Source: Schizosaccharomyces osmophilus
Taxonomy: Eukaryota > Ascomycota > Schizosaccharomycetes > Schizosaccharomycetales > Schizosaccharomycetaceae
Direction: 5' to 3'
Assembly: GCF_027921745.1 (NCBI RefSeq)
Contig: NC_079238.1
Coordinates: forward strand, 2,914,001-2,978,000
Length of the DNA stretch: 64,000 nt
Shown here: positions 42,979 to 53,560 of the stretch, in pieces
Position numbering within the stretch: the stretch's first letter is position 1
Layout: every line of letters begins with the position of its first letter
Position numbers and translations under genes: made by a program
Notes under the pieces: generated by a model
What the model saw: the letters and a program-made list of their open reading frames with translations, nothing else
Databases searched by the model: none
What the model was told of the DNA's origin: nothing

Positions 42979-43817
42979 TTACAAACTCATACGGGTCTTG
43001 GCGCGCATACTGCCAGCCTTCGAAGAGTCTTCGTGAGCACTATATTCTATAGTTTCTTTCTCAGATATGCCCAAAATTTCTTTAAAACGAAGACTGAAAA
43101 TATGTTAGAAATACTTATCAATGAGACCAATCTTTCAAGATTTATCATACCCAATTCTTTCCAAAATTTCTCTGTCATTACAATTACGCGTCCACACAGC
43201 AATTCTGTAAAATCCCCTTCTCATGTTACAAACAACACCTGTGACTTCTTTACCGGTAGGGTCCAACGTTTCACCTAATGCTGCAAGGACCTATGCGATT
43301 GTGTTAGTCAATTGATCGCAGGAAACCTGTATTCCGTAGTAGTATGTGATGACCAACTTACCATATATAACCATAGCTCATCCAAATTCGATCCTTTGTG
43401 CTTGCTTTGGAAAGCCCACTTTCCTCCATTCATATTGTTGGGATCTTCCCATTCTGGGCGTATGCCTCTGAGAAAGAACGAATAGTCTGATTTCGCAGGA
43501 AGCATGGATGCTTTCGCAATTGTTTTGAAAATACCCCAAAATTCTTCTACAGTTTTAAATGATATAATCTCTTTTAATAAATCGCCCCATTCCAAGCCTT
43601 GCGTTGGAGGCTTCAAGAACCATAACGTCCATTCATGTTGAAAAGGATGCGTTTGTGTAAAAGCTGTTTCAGCGTTCACGGATTGTAATCCTTCCAGTAA
43701 GCGAGTTGGTCTCCCTTCTCTCTCAGTTCTCACTTTTGGAGAATCAAACATATCCAATGAAGCAAACTTTTGGTTCATCGTTGCAATATCATTATGTCCT
43801 TCTCCAGAACTCGTCAT
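42979..43817 (-). CDS. tif452: translation initiation factor eIF4E (cap-binding)
   Basis: Three exons: 43817-43362 (152 codons), 43290-43151 and 43093-42979; introns are 71 and 57 nt. The product has 236 residues. Cap-binding tryptophans are in place: W77 (GLEWGDLLKEI), W123 with E124 (RPEWEDPNN), and the third in RIAVWTRN. The GGKWAF motif and the conserved C-terminus HEDSSKAGSMRAKTRM are present. The N-terminal ~50 residues vary in the family and may be regulatory. The symbol is assigned by position beside nfu1 and met7, as I recall for S. pombe tif452; the paralogue tif451 cannot be ruled out from sequence alone. Confidence 0.9.
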
Positions 43818-44323
43818 ATCCTTTGTAGAAAATAGAAGAAACTAATAATGGTAATGCTAATTAAAAAATTTTGTATAATTTCGTGAAAAAAGAAGGTGTA
43901 ACTTATTGTTGTGGTGATGCGAGTCAGAGCGATAGCTTTTCCACCAAATGGCTAATATAGTAATGATAAAAAGATACAATATTACATTAGTGAACAAGTT
44001 CTTTTGTTTGTAAGTTCATCCAAACATTTGTTTTTTACTGGTTTTTAGTTATTTTACAATTCATATATATTGCGAAAAAAAAAACAAATGCCCGAAAAAG
44101 GGTATGTAAATTGTTCATTTTGTCTATTGCAAAAAGAATTAATTAAGTAATCTATCAAAACAGTTAATGCTGCTTGTATAACAGTAATTTAAGCTATTCA
44201 TTCATGACAAAAACCAAAGCTACTAACTCAGCAAAGGATAGCTCTTGCTTTTAATATAGATAACATTATTTCCAAAGACAAAACTCCAAATTATTCTCGT
44301 AAATAAGCACGGATTACTAAATC
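43818..44323. other. intergenic, tandem minus-strand genes
   Basis: Contains the eIF4E promoter and the met7 3' region. AT-rich, and I see nothing else. Confidence 0.5.
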
Positions 44324-46174
44324 TTATTCAAAAGCAGCCTTATCCAAAACGACAAAGACGCCGCCGGTGAGATGAAGACTTCCGGTCACACAGACAAATG
44401 TGTTTTTTGATTCTCCTTTAATATTGTATACCATTTCCATGGCTTCCTCTACAGTAGGAGCTATCTTTATGGCGTCGTTCAAACAGGGACGATTTTCCTT
44501 CCACCAAGATGCCAAAGCTTCTTGAACGTATAACGCGGGGCGTTTATCTGTGACACTATTGACGCTCAGTAATTCTGGGTTATAAGTGGCATCCCTAAAA
44601 GTAACATTTGTGGAGAATATTGCATGCGTAAAGGGTAGGTCCTTCCCTAGAGATTCATAGCCCTTTAGGAAAGCTCGAATTAAAGCTACTGGGTCATCTC
44701 TGCTCTGCTGGTTAAATACCAACACCCTCGCTTCGGCTTCTTGAAACTGTTGTCTTTTTGAAGCTAACCAAGCACCGGTTGCTTCTAAACTCTCCTGTGT
44801 GTGTGCACCATCGAAGCACCACTGGATTCCGTTGATAGTCTCCATTTGGCATCTACCAGGCCATTGAACATTCTTTAATCCATCAAAGACGGCAGGATCT
44901 TTTATAAAATCAGCAGGACAGGAAGGTTTAGTTTTGTGAATGAACTCGTTTACCATTTCCATTGCGAGTGCGGCATTGCTCAACTGATGTGCTCCAGAAA
45001 GACCAATCATTTCCGCTGTCAAGTTTATAGGTGCTTTGATAATTTTTAGGCTAGTTCCTCGTTCATTGGCACGCTGCTCCAAAACGGGAAGAGCTTCAGG
45101 AACCTGCTGACAGGTCAATGCAATCGCCGAATCCTTGTAAATTCCTGCTTTTTGCCAAGCGATCTCTGAAATTGTATTACCAAGTAGAGCAGTATGATCT
45201 AATCCCAAGCTAGTGACAGCTGTGACTATGGGTTTCTCAATTAAGTTGGTAGAGTCAAATTCACCTCCGATACCGACTTCAATTATAGCAGCATCGACGC
45301 CTTCAGACAGGAAAACATGCCAAGCTAGTAGTGTCAAAAAACGAAAGTACATAGGTTTCTCTGGATTAGTTGCTTCAGAAGCGGTATCCTCTAGACGATC
45401 CCACATTTGAAAGAAATATTTGGTAAATACTTCTTTAGAGACAGGTTTTCCATTAAGCTGAATACGCTCACACACTGATCGCAAATGAGGAGACGTATAC
45501 ATACCAATACATTTGGGGGCAATAATAGGATGCTTCTTTTGAATTTCTGAAAAAATAGAAGATGTAAACGCGCAAGTAGAGCCTTTTCCTTTCGTTCCTG
45601 CAACGTGAATAACGTTTAAGCGATTCAAATCCGAAGTCTAATGAAACTTAGTCAGAAAATAGTTCTCCAAAAGTGTGTAAAAAATGGAAAAATAATGTAA
45701 ACGATGTCTGCAGACAAAATATCCAAACGATCTAAGTAAAGCTAAAAGTCATTCGGCAACATGAACGCGGCGTTACAATGTCAGATTGCTTTTGCATGAA
45801 TCGTACGCTCTTGCTATTAAGTTATTTGAACTAGCAGTCATGAGCCTTCATTTCGTCGCTTCCTCATAGTTTTCAGGTTATTGATACATTTGCCTTAGCT
45901 TACCTGATACCCAATCCTATTGAGATATTCTTTCATCTGTATCATTGATTCATCATTGGGAATTTTTCCTCTATTTCGAAGCATCTCCAACACTTTCGCA
46001 TTTGACTGCAAAGAATTGAGACATTCAATAGCATCCTGAGAAAGTTAGCAACTACAACAGTTCTGGGATAGTTTCTAGTCTTACTTCGAAGGTTCGCTGC
46101 TTTGTACTCATGTTCGACCTGCCTATCCTAAAATTCAGGTATTTTCTTGCTGTTCTTGTGGTGAGCATAGCCAT
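44324..46174 (-). CDS. met7: folylpolyglutamate synthase
   Basis: Three exons: 46174-46085, 46035-45904 and 45637-44324, all joined in phase 0. The product has 511 residues, or 490 if translation starts at the second-choice ATG at 46111. The conserved ATP loop is NVIHVAGTKGKGS. TSPHLRSVCERIQLNG, VEVGIGGEFDSTNL-like and GLDHTALLGNTISEIAWQKA follow; near the C-terminus, CFDGAHTQESLEA. It adds glutamates to folates so they are kept and used in one-carbon metabolism (family knowledge). The first 21 residues (MAMLTTRTARKYLNFRIGRS) look like a mitochondrial leader, followed by an in-frame internal ATG. Intron 2 is 266 nt. Confidence 0.93.
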
Positions 46175-46450
46175 AACCTAGAGGAACCAAGGCACTATAC
46201 AAATCCTGCAGATGAATTGAACATTTCAAGATCAGCTAACCGTAAGGCAACTTTATTTTATTTATGATCCAAAAATTTATGAATGGCATACATGATGATC
46301 ATATACAGTTCCTGTTGAAGAACATATGTCTTGTCTTTTTCAATTCCAGTTGTGAGCAGAGATTTGGAAAAATTTCAATTTGTATTTAACTTTTTTAATT
46401 TTATCTCATGCCTCATAGTGCTAGACGTATTACATGATATTTTTTCGTAA

Positions 46451-47400
46451 TCAATTGGAAAATGTGAGATCGTCGTCAAATACCTTTAGGATGTTTCCTA
46501 CATACTCTTTAATCGGTTTCTTATTTATCTCAATGGTTTTGGTTTTGGTTTCTCTTTTATACTGTCTACGTCTTGAAGAATGAATATGTATCAAACGAAT
46601 GACCTTCCTTTTCTTCATTTCTACAAGCTATTTCAAGGGCAATTATGTTCACCAGCTACTTATGAATACTCATAAGATATTAAAGGCTGCTATATTATGA
46701 TTCCCATGGCCTTCCTTATGGAATCTATGGTTTTTGAAATTTCGTTCTAGTGGATTGAAAAATGCTTTTGTAGAAGATGAGAGTACTATACAACTTACGT
46801 CTAGAAAAGGATTAGAGGATTAAAAAGGTCACTAAAGAGAGAGACCTTGACATAGGGTTTTTGTACCTCGTCAAATCGTACTTTATATCCAGGAGATAAT
46901 ATTCCCTGAAATAGATATATGTCTTATCTGAAAGCAGAACTATTGTGGAGTTTTAGAGGAATTATGAATGTTCTTTTTACACATATTGAAAGGTGTATAC
47001 CTAACATGAGCCGCTTATTGCCCTGAATGGAAGGATTTTGTAAATAACGTCTTAAGCTATAGAAAACGACGAGGCGAATATCTGCTGGCACCACTTGGTG
47101 GTTTTGCGAGCTAATCCTACTTTGACAAGCCACATCTAGGAGAAGTTTTTACATAACTGCAGTTGAATTGTCGAATAGGTTGTAGGTCATATGGAAGCTG
47201 CCATTCGTTTCTTAATGCTGCATCTTCACATTAAGCAACAACATTCCTCCCTTTCCCCCGAGAGAGCCATGAAAAAGATAAATTACTTTAGTTTTATAAT
47301 AACTTAAGAAAAATTATATTCATTGATAAATTGCTTTCACAGTTGTATCTCATAAGGACTTACGCACACAAACCCAATTTGTCAAATCTTGATTCTATCT
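46451..47400 (-). other. possible unannotated spliced minus-strand gene between met7 and cft2
   Basis: No plus-strand gene is visible here. On the minus strand several short open stretches look coding. 47230-47117 includes NEWQLPYDLQPIRQFN. 47133-46924 includes VVPADIRLVVFYSLRRYLQN. 46905-46801 opens right after a TTTCAG acceptor-like site and includes SPGYKVRFDEVQKPYVKV. 46618-46451 is a complete 55-codon frame starting MKKRKVIRLIHIHSSRRRQY and ending with DDDLTFSN. Consensus donors lie at 47363 (GTAAGT) and just after MLG near 46993 (GTATAC). I could not build one model with consistent phases, and at least one stretch (46920-46801) looks coding in two frames, so this is suggestive only. From memory, S. 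pombe has an aromatic ring-opening dioxygenase gene at this spot; I see no trace of it. Confidence 0.25.
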
Positions 47401-47564
47401 GTAAGCAAAAAAACAAGTAAAGAAAAGTTAATTTATCATTGTATTAAAGAGTAAAAGACTAAGTTTACAGGACGCTTACTCTTAGTTCCAAGAAACACGA
47501 ACCCTTAGCGCTACCACCAAGGTTTATTCACTTAGATCAAATCTGGCGTAGATTTGAGCAAACC

Positions 47565-49998
47565 ATGCTCAACTACCAATGCTTAGAAACAAAATCTCTC
47601 TGTGGAACATCTCATATTGAATTGGATGGAATTCACATTTATATTGACCCAGGAAGTGATGATAGTTTGGAGCACCCTCCTGTATCTGAACAGCCGGATT
47701 TGATTTTGTTGTCTCATTCAGATTTATCTCATTTAGGAGGATTAGTATACGCATATCATAAATATGACTGGAAAAATGCTCATATATATGCAACTTTGCC
47801 TGTTATAAATATGGGTCGAATGACCATGTTGGATGCTATCAAAAGTAATCTCGTCGGCGATATTACAAAAGAACAAGTCAATCAAGTTTTTGACAGTATT
47901 ATTGCTTTGCGTTATTCACAGCCAACTTCTTTGTTAGGTAAGTCTATCTTCGAATTGCCTGTATTTCATAGTAAATACTAACGATATAACATTAGGAAAA
48001 TGTAATGGCCTAACAATCACTGCTTATAACGCAGGGCATTCTTTGGGTGGTACTTTATGGAGCCTTTTAAAAGAGTCGGAGAGTATTCTCTATGCTGTTG
48101 ATTGGAATCATTCAAAGGATAAGCATCTAAACGGTGCTGCTTTATACTCGAATGGGCACATTTTGGAAGCTTTAAATCGTCCCAACACGTTGATCACAGA
48201 TGCAAATAATGCTTTGGTTTCCACCCCTTCGCGCAAAAAGCGGGATGAAGCATTAATCGAATCTGTGATGTCTTCCCTTTATAAAGGCGGTACAGTTCTA
48301 CTCCCCGTAGATTCTTCTTCTCGAGTTTTGGAATTATGTTGCTTTTTGGATAGCCATTGGTCTTCAACACAGCCTCCTTTACCCTTTCCCATCTTCTTTT
48401 TGTCTCCTACCTCTACTAAAACTATAGATTATGCAAGGAGTATGATTGAATGGATGGGAGATAACATTGTTCGTGATTTTGGTATAGATGAGAGCCTTCT
48501 GGAATTTCGCAACATACATACAATTACGGATTATTCTCAACTATCCAGCATTGCACCTGGTCCCAAAGTGATCCTTTCTACTTCCTTAACATTGGAATGT
48601 GGATTTTCTCAGCAAATCTTACTTAATTTTATGTCTCAAAACTCGAACGATTTAATTTTGTTTACCCAAAAGTCAAGATGCCAATCTTCTCTAGCTAAAC
48701 AATTTATACGCTATTGGGAACAGGCATGCAAAAAATTAATGGATATTCCTCCCCCAGTCGGATTATACGCAGAACATAATATCAAGGTAAAACGCATGGA
48801 AGCTTTAGCGGGCGAGGAGCTGAAGCAATACCAAGAACAACAGCTACAGAAAATAAGTCGGACCGCTGAAGATAGTGCTTTGGAACTCCGAAATAAAACA
48901 ATATTGGATGAAGATTTGTCTTCCTCTTCTGATGAAGAAGACGATGAAATGGGATTGACTCCTGAAGCTCCTGGGGCTGCCCTTGGATCAGCTTTATTCT
49001 TATCTGGGAAGTCTTTTGATTTAAACCTTCGTGACCAGTCTGTACAGAATTTGCAAACTAAGTATAAAATGTTCCCTTATGTTGAGAAAAGACGAAGGAT
49101 TGATGAATTTGGCGAAGTGGTTAAGCAAGAAGATTTTGTGATCATCAACGAACCGATGAATAACTTCGAAGCAGAAGCTTCACCATCTGATAGTACCGCT
49201 ATAGATCCTACAGGAAAAAGGAAATGGTCAGAAATAAATGATGGAATTCATGGACAAAATGAGGACGAATTACAAGAAGAAATTCCCTCAAAGATTGTGG
49301 CCGAAGATTTAATGATAAGGATATCATGTCAAGTACAATTCATTGATATTGAAGGATTGCACGACGGCCGTTCTTTAAAAACAATTATACCCCAAGTAAA
49401 TCCTCGGAAACTAGTGCTTATTCATGCTACAGATGAAGAAAGGGAAGACATGAAACGTACATGTAGTGCTCTTAGTGCGTTTACTAAGGACGTTTACCTT
49501 CCGAAGTACGGAGAGGACATCAATGTTAGTATAGACGTCAACGCCTTTAGTCTCAAGCTTTCAGATGACTTGATTCGAAATCTGATTTGGACAAAGGTAG
49601 GAAACTGTGAGGTTTCACATATGCTGGCAAAAATTGAGAAGCCTTCGGAATCAGAAATCCAAGATTCAGAAGCAAACGAAGAGGATGCGAAACGGAACGA
49701 TGCCGAAAAGGAGGCAGATCATCTTCCTGTTCTTAACCCTGTGACATTGCGGTCAGATTTGGCTAGAGCGCCACGTGCTGCTCCTCTCCTAGTAGGAAAC
49801 ACCAAACTAGCTGAACTCCGCAAAGCACTTCTAGATCAAGGAATATCCGCTGAGCTTAAGGGTGAAGGTGTTTTATTATGTGGTGGAGTCGTTGCTGTAA
49901 GAAAACTTAGCGGCGGTAAAATCTCTATTGAAGGAGGTTTAAGTAATCAATTTTTTGAAGTTAGAAAGATGGTATACAAAATGTTGGCTATCGTTTAA
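47565..49998 (+). CDS. cft2: cleavage and polyadenylation factor Cft2 (CPSF100, Ydh1)
   Basis: Two exons: 47565-47937 and 47996-49998, phase 1, with a 58-nt intron (GTAAGT, TACTAAC, ATTAG). The product has 791 residues; S. pombe Cft2 is ~797. The N-terminal domain is a metallo-beta-lactamase fold in which the usual HxHxDH zinc motif is degenerate (LLSHSDLSHLGG), as in the whole CPSF100 branch, so it is a scaffold and not the nuclease. GLTITAYNAGHSLGGTLW follows the intron; the beta-CASP region is next, then an acidic DEEDDE linker. The C-terminal domain is complete. It partners CPSF73/Ysh1 in pre-mRNA 3' processing (family knowledge). It is divergent from met7. Confidence 0.93.
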
Positions 49999-50026
49999 TC
50001 TGAAGGAGTGAGCTATTTATAGGGTT

Positions 50027-50048
50027 TATAGATAATCATTTATCTATA
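50027..50048. other. perfect 9-bp inverted repeat (hairpin) between convergent genes
   Basis: TATAGATAA-TCAT-TTATCTATA lies 28 bases after the cft2 stop and 67 bases beyond the png1 stop. The nine pairs are uninterrupted. It is AT-only except one C/G pair, so stability is modest. It sits where both 3' untranslated regions overlap. Confidence 0.7.
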
Positions 50049-50115
50049 GAATTTCTTACATGATATCTAACGTTTTTTTTTTCATTACTTTTTAGACCAA
50101 TCGATCTTCCAAGCC

Positions 50116-51320
50116 TTAGTTACCGCCCTCTCCTCTTTCACGTTTCCAATCCTCGCTACCAGTTTGACGAGCTGGTAAAGCAGAGGAAGAAAGATCTTCC
50201 CGCGTTCTGTAACTGATCAACTCTTCTTTTTCTCTCCGGTCTTCATCTAAAAGTTTGGATCGGTCATATTCACTTAAAGCAGAACGGAATTCCTCGTTTA
50301 ATGACTTTATAGTATGCTCAATTACAATTTCTGGACAACGATTTCTAGGGTTACCATTCTCTGGATCGCGAATGTAACGACTAGAGACATCACGAACACT
50401 GTCGACTAAAACTTGGTAAGTCTACTTTGTCATTAGATGTTTGATTGACTTACTTGAAAATCCAATGCAGTATGACATCTTTTTCCCCCATCCTAAAATG
50501 TAAGTTAGCGCCAACATTAAGGATTAATGATATGATACCTTGCTCATAAATTAATGGCTGATCAAATGATTCTTCGCAAGAATCCACATGTACCCATCTG
50601 TTTTGCTTGAAACTATAGACTTCAGTCCAAACATGATCTTCCGCATTCCAAACCCAGCGAGCTCTGGAACCAAGCGCACGACATAAAAACGTGAAGCACT
50701 ATTGAAGTTAGATGATAGTTTATTATGCTAATATACATACGCAGGCCCATTCTCCACATCTTCCTGTTCTTGAAAAAAGTAGAGGACGAACTTTGTTGTA
50801 CCGAGGAAATCTCTGCTGACGAGAACAACCATTACATTGATATACTTCAACGTTATTACAACCTTGGAAACTTTCCTCTGTGTTTGGTCTACAAGCACCT
50901 ATTAAATGTGTATCAGACTGCAACAATGTTAGTAATTATTTGTTATATAAGCAAATACCCTTAATCTAATAAGGGTATAATTATTACCTGACAACTTTCA
51001 CACTTCGGAGAATTAACCCAAGAAAAAAATTCTTGTTTGAACCAAGAAAGAAGGGATTGAATGAGATAATCTTGGTAACCCCATGATCCATTGCCATCCT
51101 TTTCTCTTTTCGTAGCATCTTCAAATAGTTTTTCTAAAGGCAGGATAGACATAGCCACATCTTGCAATTCCGGATCTTCGTACGTCCATGGCTCTTGGGA
51201 CAATTGCCTGATCTGATGATAGAATGCAAAGCTTTCTGGAGGCTGGGATGCAGTAGAGGGACGTGTAGTTTTCTGCTGCATCATATTCTTAAATCGTTCA
51301 GTAATCGCTTGAAAATTCAT
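50116..51320 (-). CDS. png1: peptide:N-glycanase Png1
   Basis: Five exons: 51320-50988, 50917-50741, 50698-50539, 50492-50454 and 50405-50116. Introns are 42-70 nt with the usual donors; the product has 332 residues (S. pombe Png1 ~333). The last acceptor is less sure: TTTTAG at 50406 or CCAAG six bases earlier both keep frame. Zinc cysteines are paired as CESC (about 107-110) and CNGC (139-142). The transglutaminase-type triad is Cys165 in GRCGEWAC, His192 in [12 protein letters not shown] and Asp209 in WVHVDSCE. It removes N-glycans from misfolded glycoproteins in the cytosol before proteasomal decay (family knowledge). Confidence 0.93.
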
Positions 51321-51741
51321 TTTGCAAGTTTCGATTCAATTTTTTCAAATCACTTTAGTCAATTGAGCCTATATTTAAAAGAGAAAGAATAGAAATGAAC
51401 TGATTGAGAAAGGAAATTTTGGAAATAATGTAGTACTATAAACAACTTAGTATGAGCAACCTTTTTGTTTATTCTACAACAACAATATTAATATTTAGTC
51501 ATAGGATATATTTAAAAAACTTACAAAAGCTTCGTCGATATTAGCTTGGCGGTGTTTAGATCAAAAACAGCTTGTACTCTCCACCTACTACAAAGAGTGG
51601 AAGTAATTTAAACCAGCTTAGACGTTTCGGCTGAATTATTTTCTCTTTTGTTTGAACTTAAGCAAGTGAAACGATTTTTTTTTACTTGTAGCCAAAAATC
51701 TTTTAAATACTTTGCAGTCATCGTAACATCAACAAGGACGT
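51321..51741. other. divergent promoter region of png1 and set10
   Basis: AT-rich spacer without features I can identify. Confidence 0.5.
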
Positions 51742-53394
51742 ATGGATAAATTATTTACAGAAGCCCACAGAAATGGGTGCAAGCTAAATGAGAATGTAGA
51801 CTTCGTTTCTGCCCATGATGAGCTTTCTGCTTACGGTGAATTCGTAGCCACTGCAAAAGCTGATATTGAACCTAATGAAGTACTTATTTCCTGCCCATTT
51901 GAGTATGCCATTACTTACGAAACGGCGTTAGCCTCTTTACAATCAATAAATCCAGATTTCAAATCCTTGTCTCAAGAAATAGTCCTTTATACCTTTTTGG
52001 TTCTGGAAAGCCTCAAAACGTCGAATAGCAAATGGGCTGCGTACATTGAGTATCTCCCAAAAAGCTTCAATACTCCCACATATTTTAACGATGAGGATAA
52101 GCAGTATTTAAAAGCCACAAATATTGAATTTGCTCTACAAGATCGATTGCATAATTGGCGACATGCTTACGAAGATGTCTTGAAATTGGGATCGTTCTCT
52201 ACAAACCAATTCACGTTTGATCTTTTTATCTGGGCTGCGACTGTGTTTACGTCAAGGTGCTTTTCTTCTAGCTTGATTAACTCTCGTATCAGTAAGGAAG
52301 ACGCAAGTCCTATACTTCTCCCGTTGATCGATAGCTTAAATCATAAGGCTATGCAGCCAATTCTTTGGAAGACGGATGTTCGCGATACTATGTCAGTCCA
52401 GTTGGTCTCTCAAAACACTACTTCTAGAGGTCAGCAGATTTTTAATAATTATGGTCCTAAAGGAAATGAAGAATTGCTTTTAGGATACGGATTTTGTTTA
52501 GAGGACAATGCGTTTGATAATGTTGCTCTTAGAGTATCTGTTCACCCTGATTTACCGTATAGACAACAAAAAACGTCTGTTTTGCAACAGGACAACACAT
52601 TTGAGTTGAATAATTTAATCTTCTTCTTCCAAAAAAATGCAAATTTCTCCGCATATGAGAAAGTCCTGCAATGCCTTACTGTTGTTAGTGCATCATCATT
52701 GGAGTTAAAGCGTATCTTGGCCCATCAAGCTATGTTTGGTTTGTCTTCTTACAACTCGAGTCTGCGCGGTAAAATCAAATCATTTGAGATTTTGCTTATG
52801 TACATAAATTCGCGTCTGCAGCTGCTTATACATAATAATCCAGACAAAAGTCCAACTAACATACGCCAACAGTATGCTAGCGTTTACAGAAAAGGTCAAA
52901 TAGAAATTTTGGAACAATCTTTAGAACAAGTGAAGAATTTCATGGAGGTAGAACTGAAAAAGGTATATCACCCACACCCTAATTTATTGCAGTACCTTGT
53001 TCTGAACTCCGTTTCTGTATTTCTTCTTCAGCATCCCAACTTTGCTCTACTTTCAAAAGTAATCACAGAGCTTTATGGAACGACGGATGCGGAGTCTATC
53101 GCTGCAAGTGAAGAACAAGATAATGTTGTACTCTTAATATGTTTGTATTGTTTATCTGCTCACGAAGCACTACCTTTTTCTATTAAGATGCTTCAAGAAG
53201 GGTATCCTGCTTCAAGCACGGAGGAGGGTGACGAAGTCTTTGAAATATTTGATGAAATGATATTTCAAAGATATCCGGATGTGTTTGGTAATAAAAAAAT
53301 ATTTAATAAGGAAAATATGTCATGGGCATTGCAGTTGATAAATGAAGAATCTATAGATTTTTCCGGATTTACATTTGTCATTGTCCATGCTTAA
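51742..53394 (+). CDS. set10: SET-domain lysine methyltransferase Set10 (Rubisco-LSMT type)
   Basis: 550 residues, one exon. The SET domain begins near residue 22 with LSAYGEFVATAKADIEPNEV, is interrupted by a helical insert (iSET), and resumes with LPLIDSLNHK (near residue 195) and FNNYGPKGNEELLLGYGF (near 232), the N-H and NNYG motifs that bind AdoMet. A C-terminal substrate-binding helical domain completes the architecture. Budding yeast Rkm/Set10 relatives methylate ribosomal proteins (family knowledge); I cannot tell the substrate here. The symbol rests on position between png1 and rid1, as in S. pombe (from memory), and on the fold. Confidence 0.87.
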   Translation: MDKLFTEAHRNGCKLNENVDFVSAHDELSAYGEFVATAKADIEPNEVLISCPFEYAITYETALASLQSINPDFKSLSQEIVLYTFLVLESLKTSNSKWAAYIEYLPKSFNTPTYFNDEDKQYLKATNIEFALQDRLHNWRHAYEDVLKLGSFSTNQFTFDLFIWAATVFTSRCFSSSLINSRISKEDASPILLPLIDSLNHKAMQPILWKTDVRDTMSVQLVSQNTTSRGQQIFNNYGPKGNEELLLGYGFCLEDNAFDNVALRVSVHPDLPYRQQKTSVLQQDNTFELNNLIFFFQKNANFSAYEKVLQCLTVVSASSLELKRILAHQAMFGLSSYNSSLRGKIKSFEILLMYINSRLQLLIHNNPDKSPTNIRQQYASVYRKGQIEILEQSLEQVKNFMEVELKKVYHPHPNLLQYLVLNSVSVFLLQHPNFALLSKVITELYGTTDAESIAASEEQDNVVLLICLYCLSAHEALPFSIKMLQEGYPASSTEEGDEVFEIFDEMIFQRYPDVFGNKKIFNKENMSWALQLINEESIDFSGFTFVIVHA

Positions 53395-53560
53395 GTCTCT
53401 TGAGTCAAACGAAATCAATATTTTTGGATAAACTAGGCTTTAGGCGATGAAGGATTTTTGGAAACAAAGAAAAAAGAAATGTACAGAATGCATCTATGTG
53501 GAGCATTCAAATATGCATGCATATAATCATTACAGCTTAATAAATAAAAATTAGACTGTC

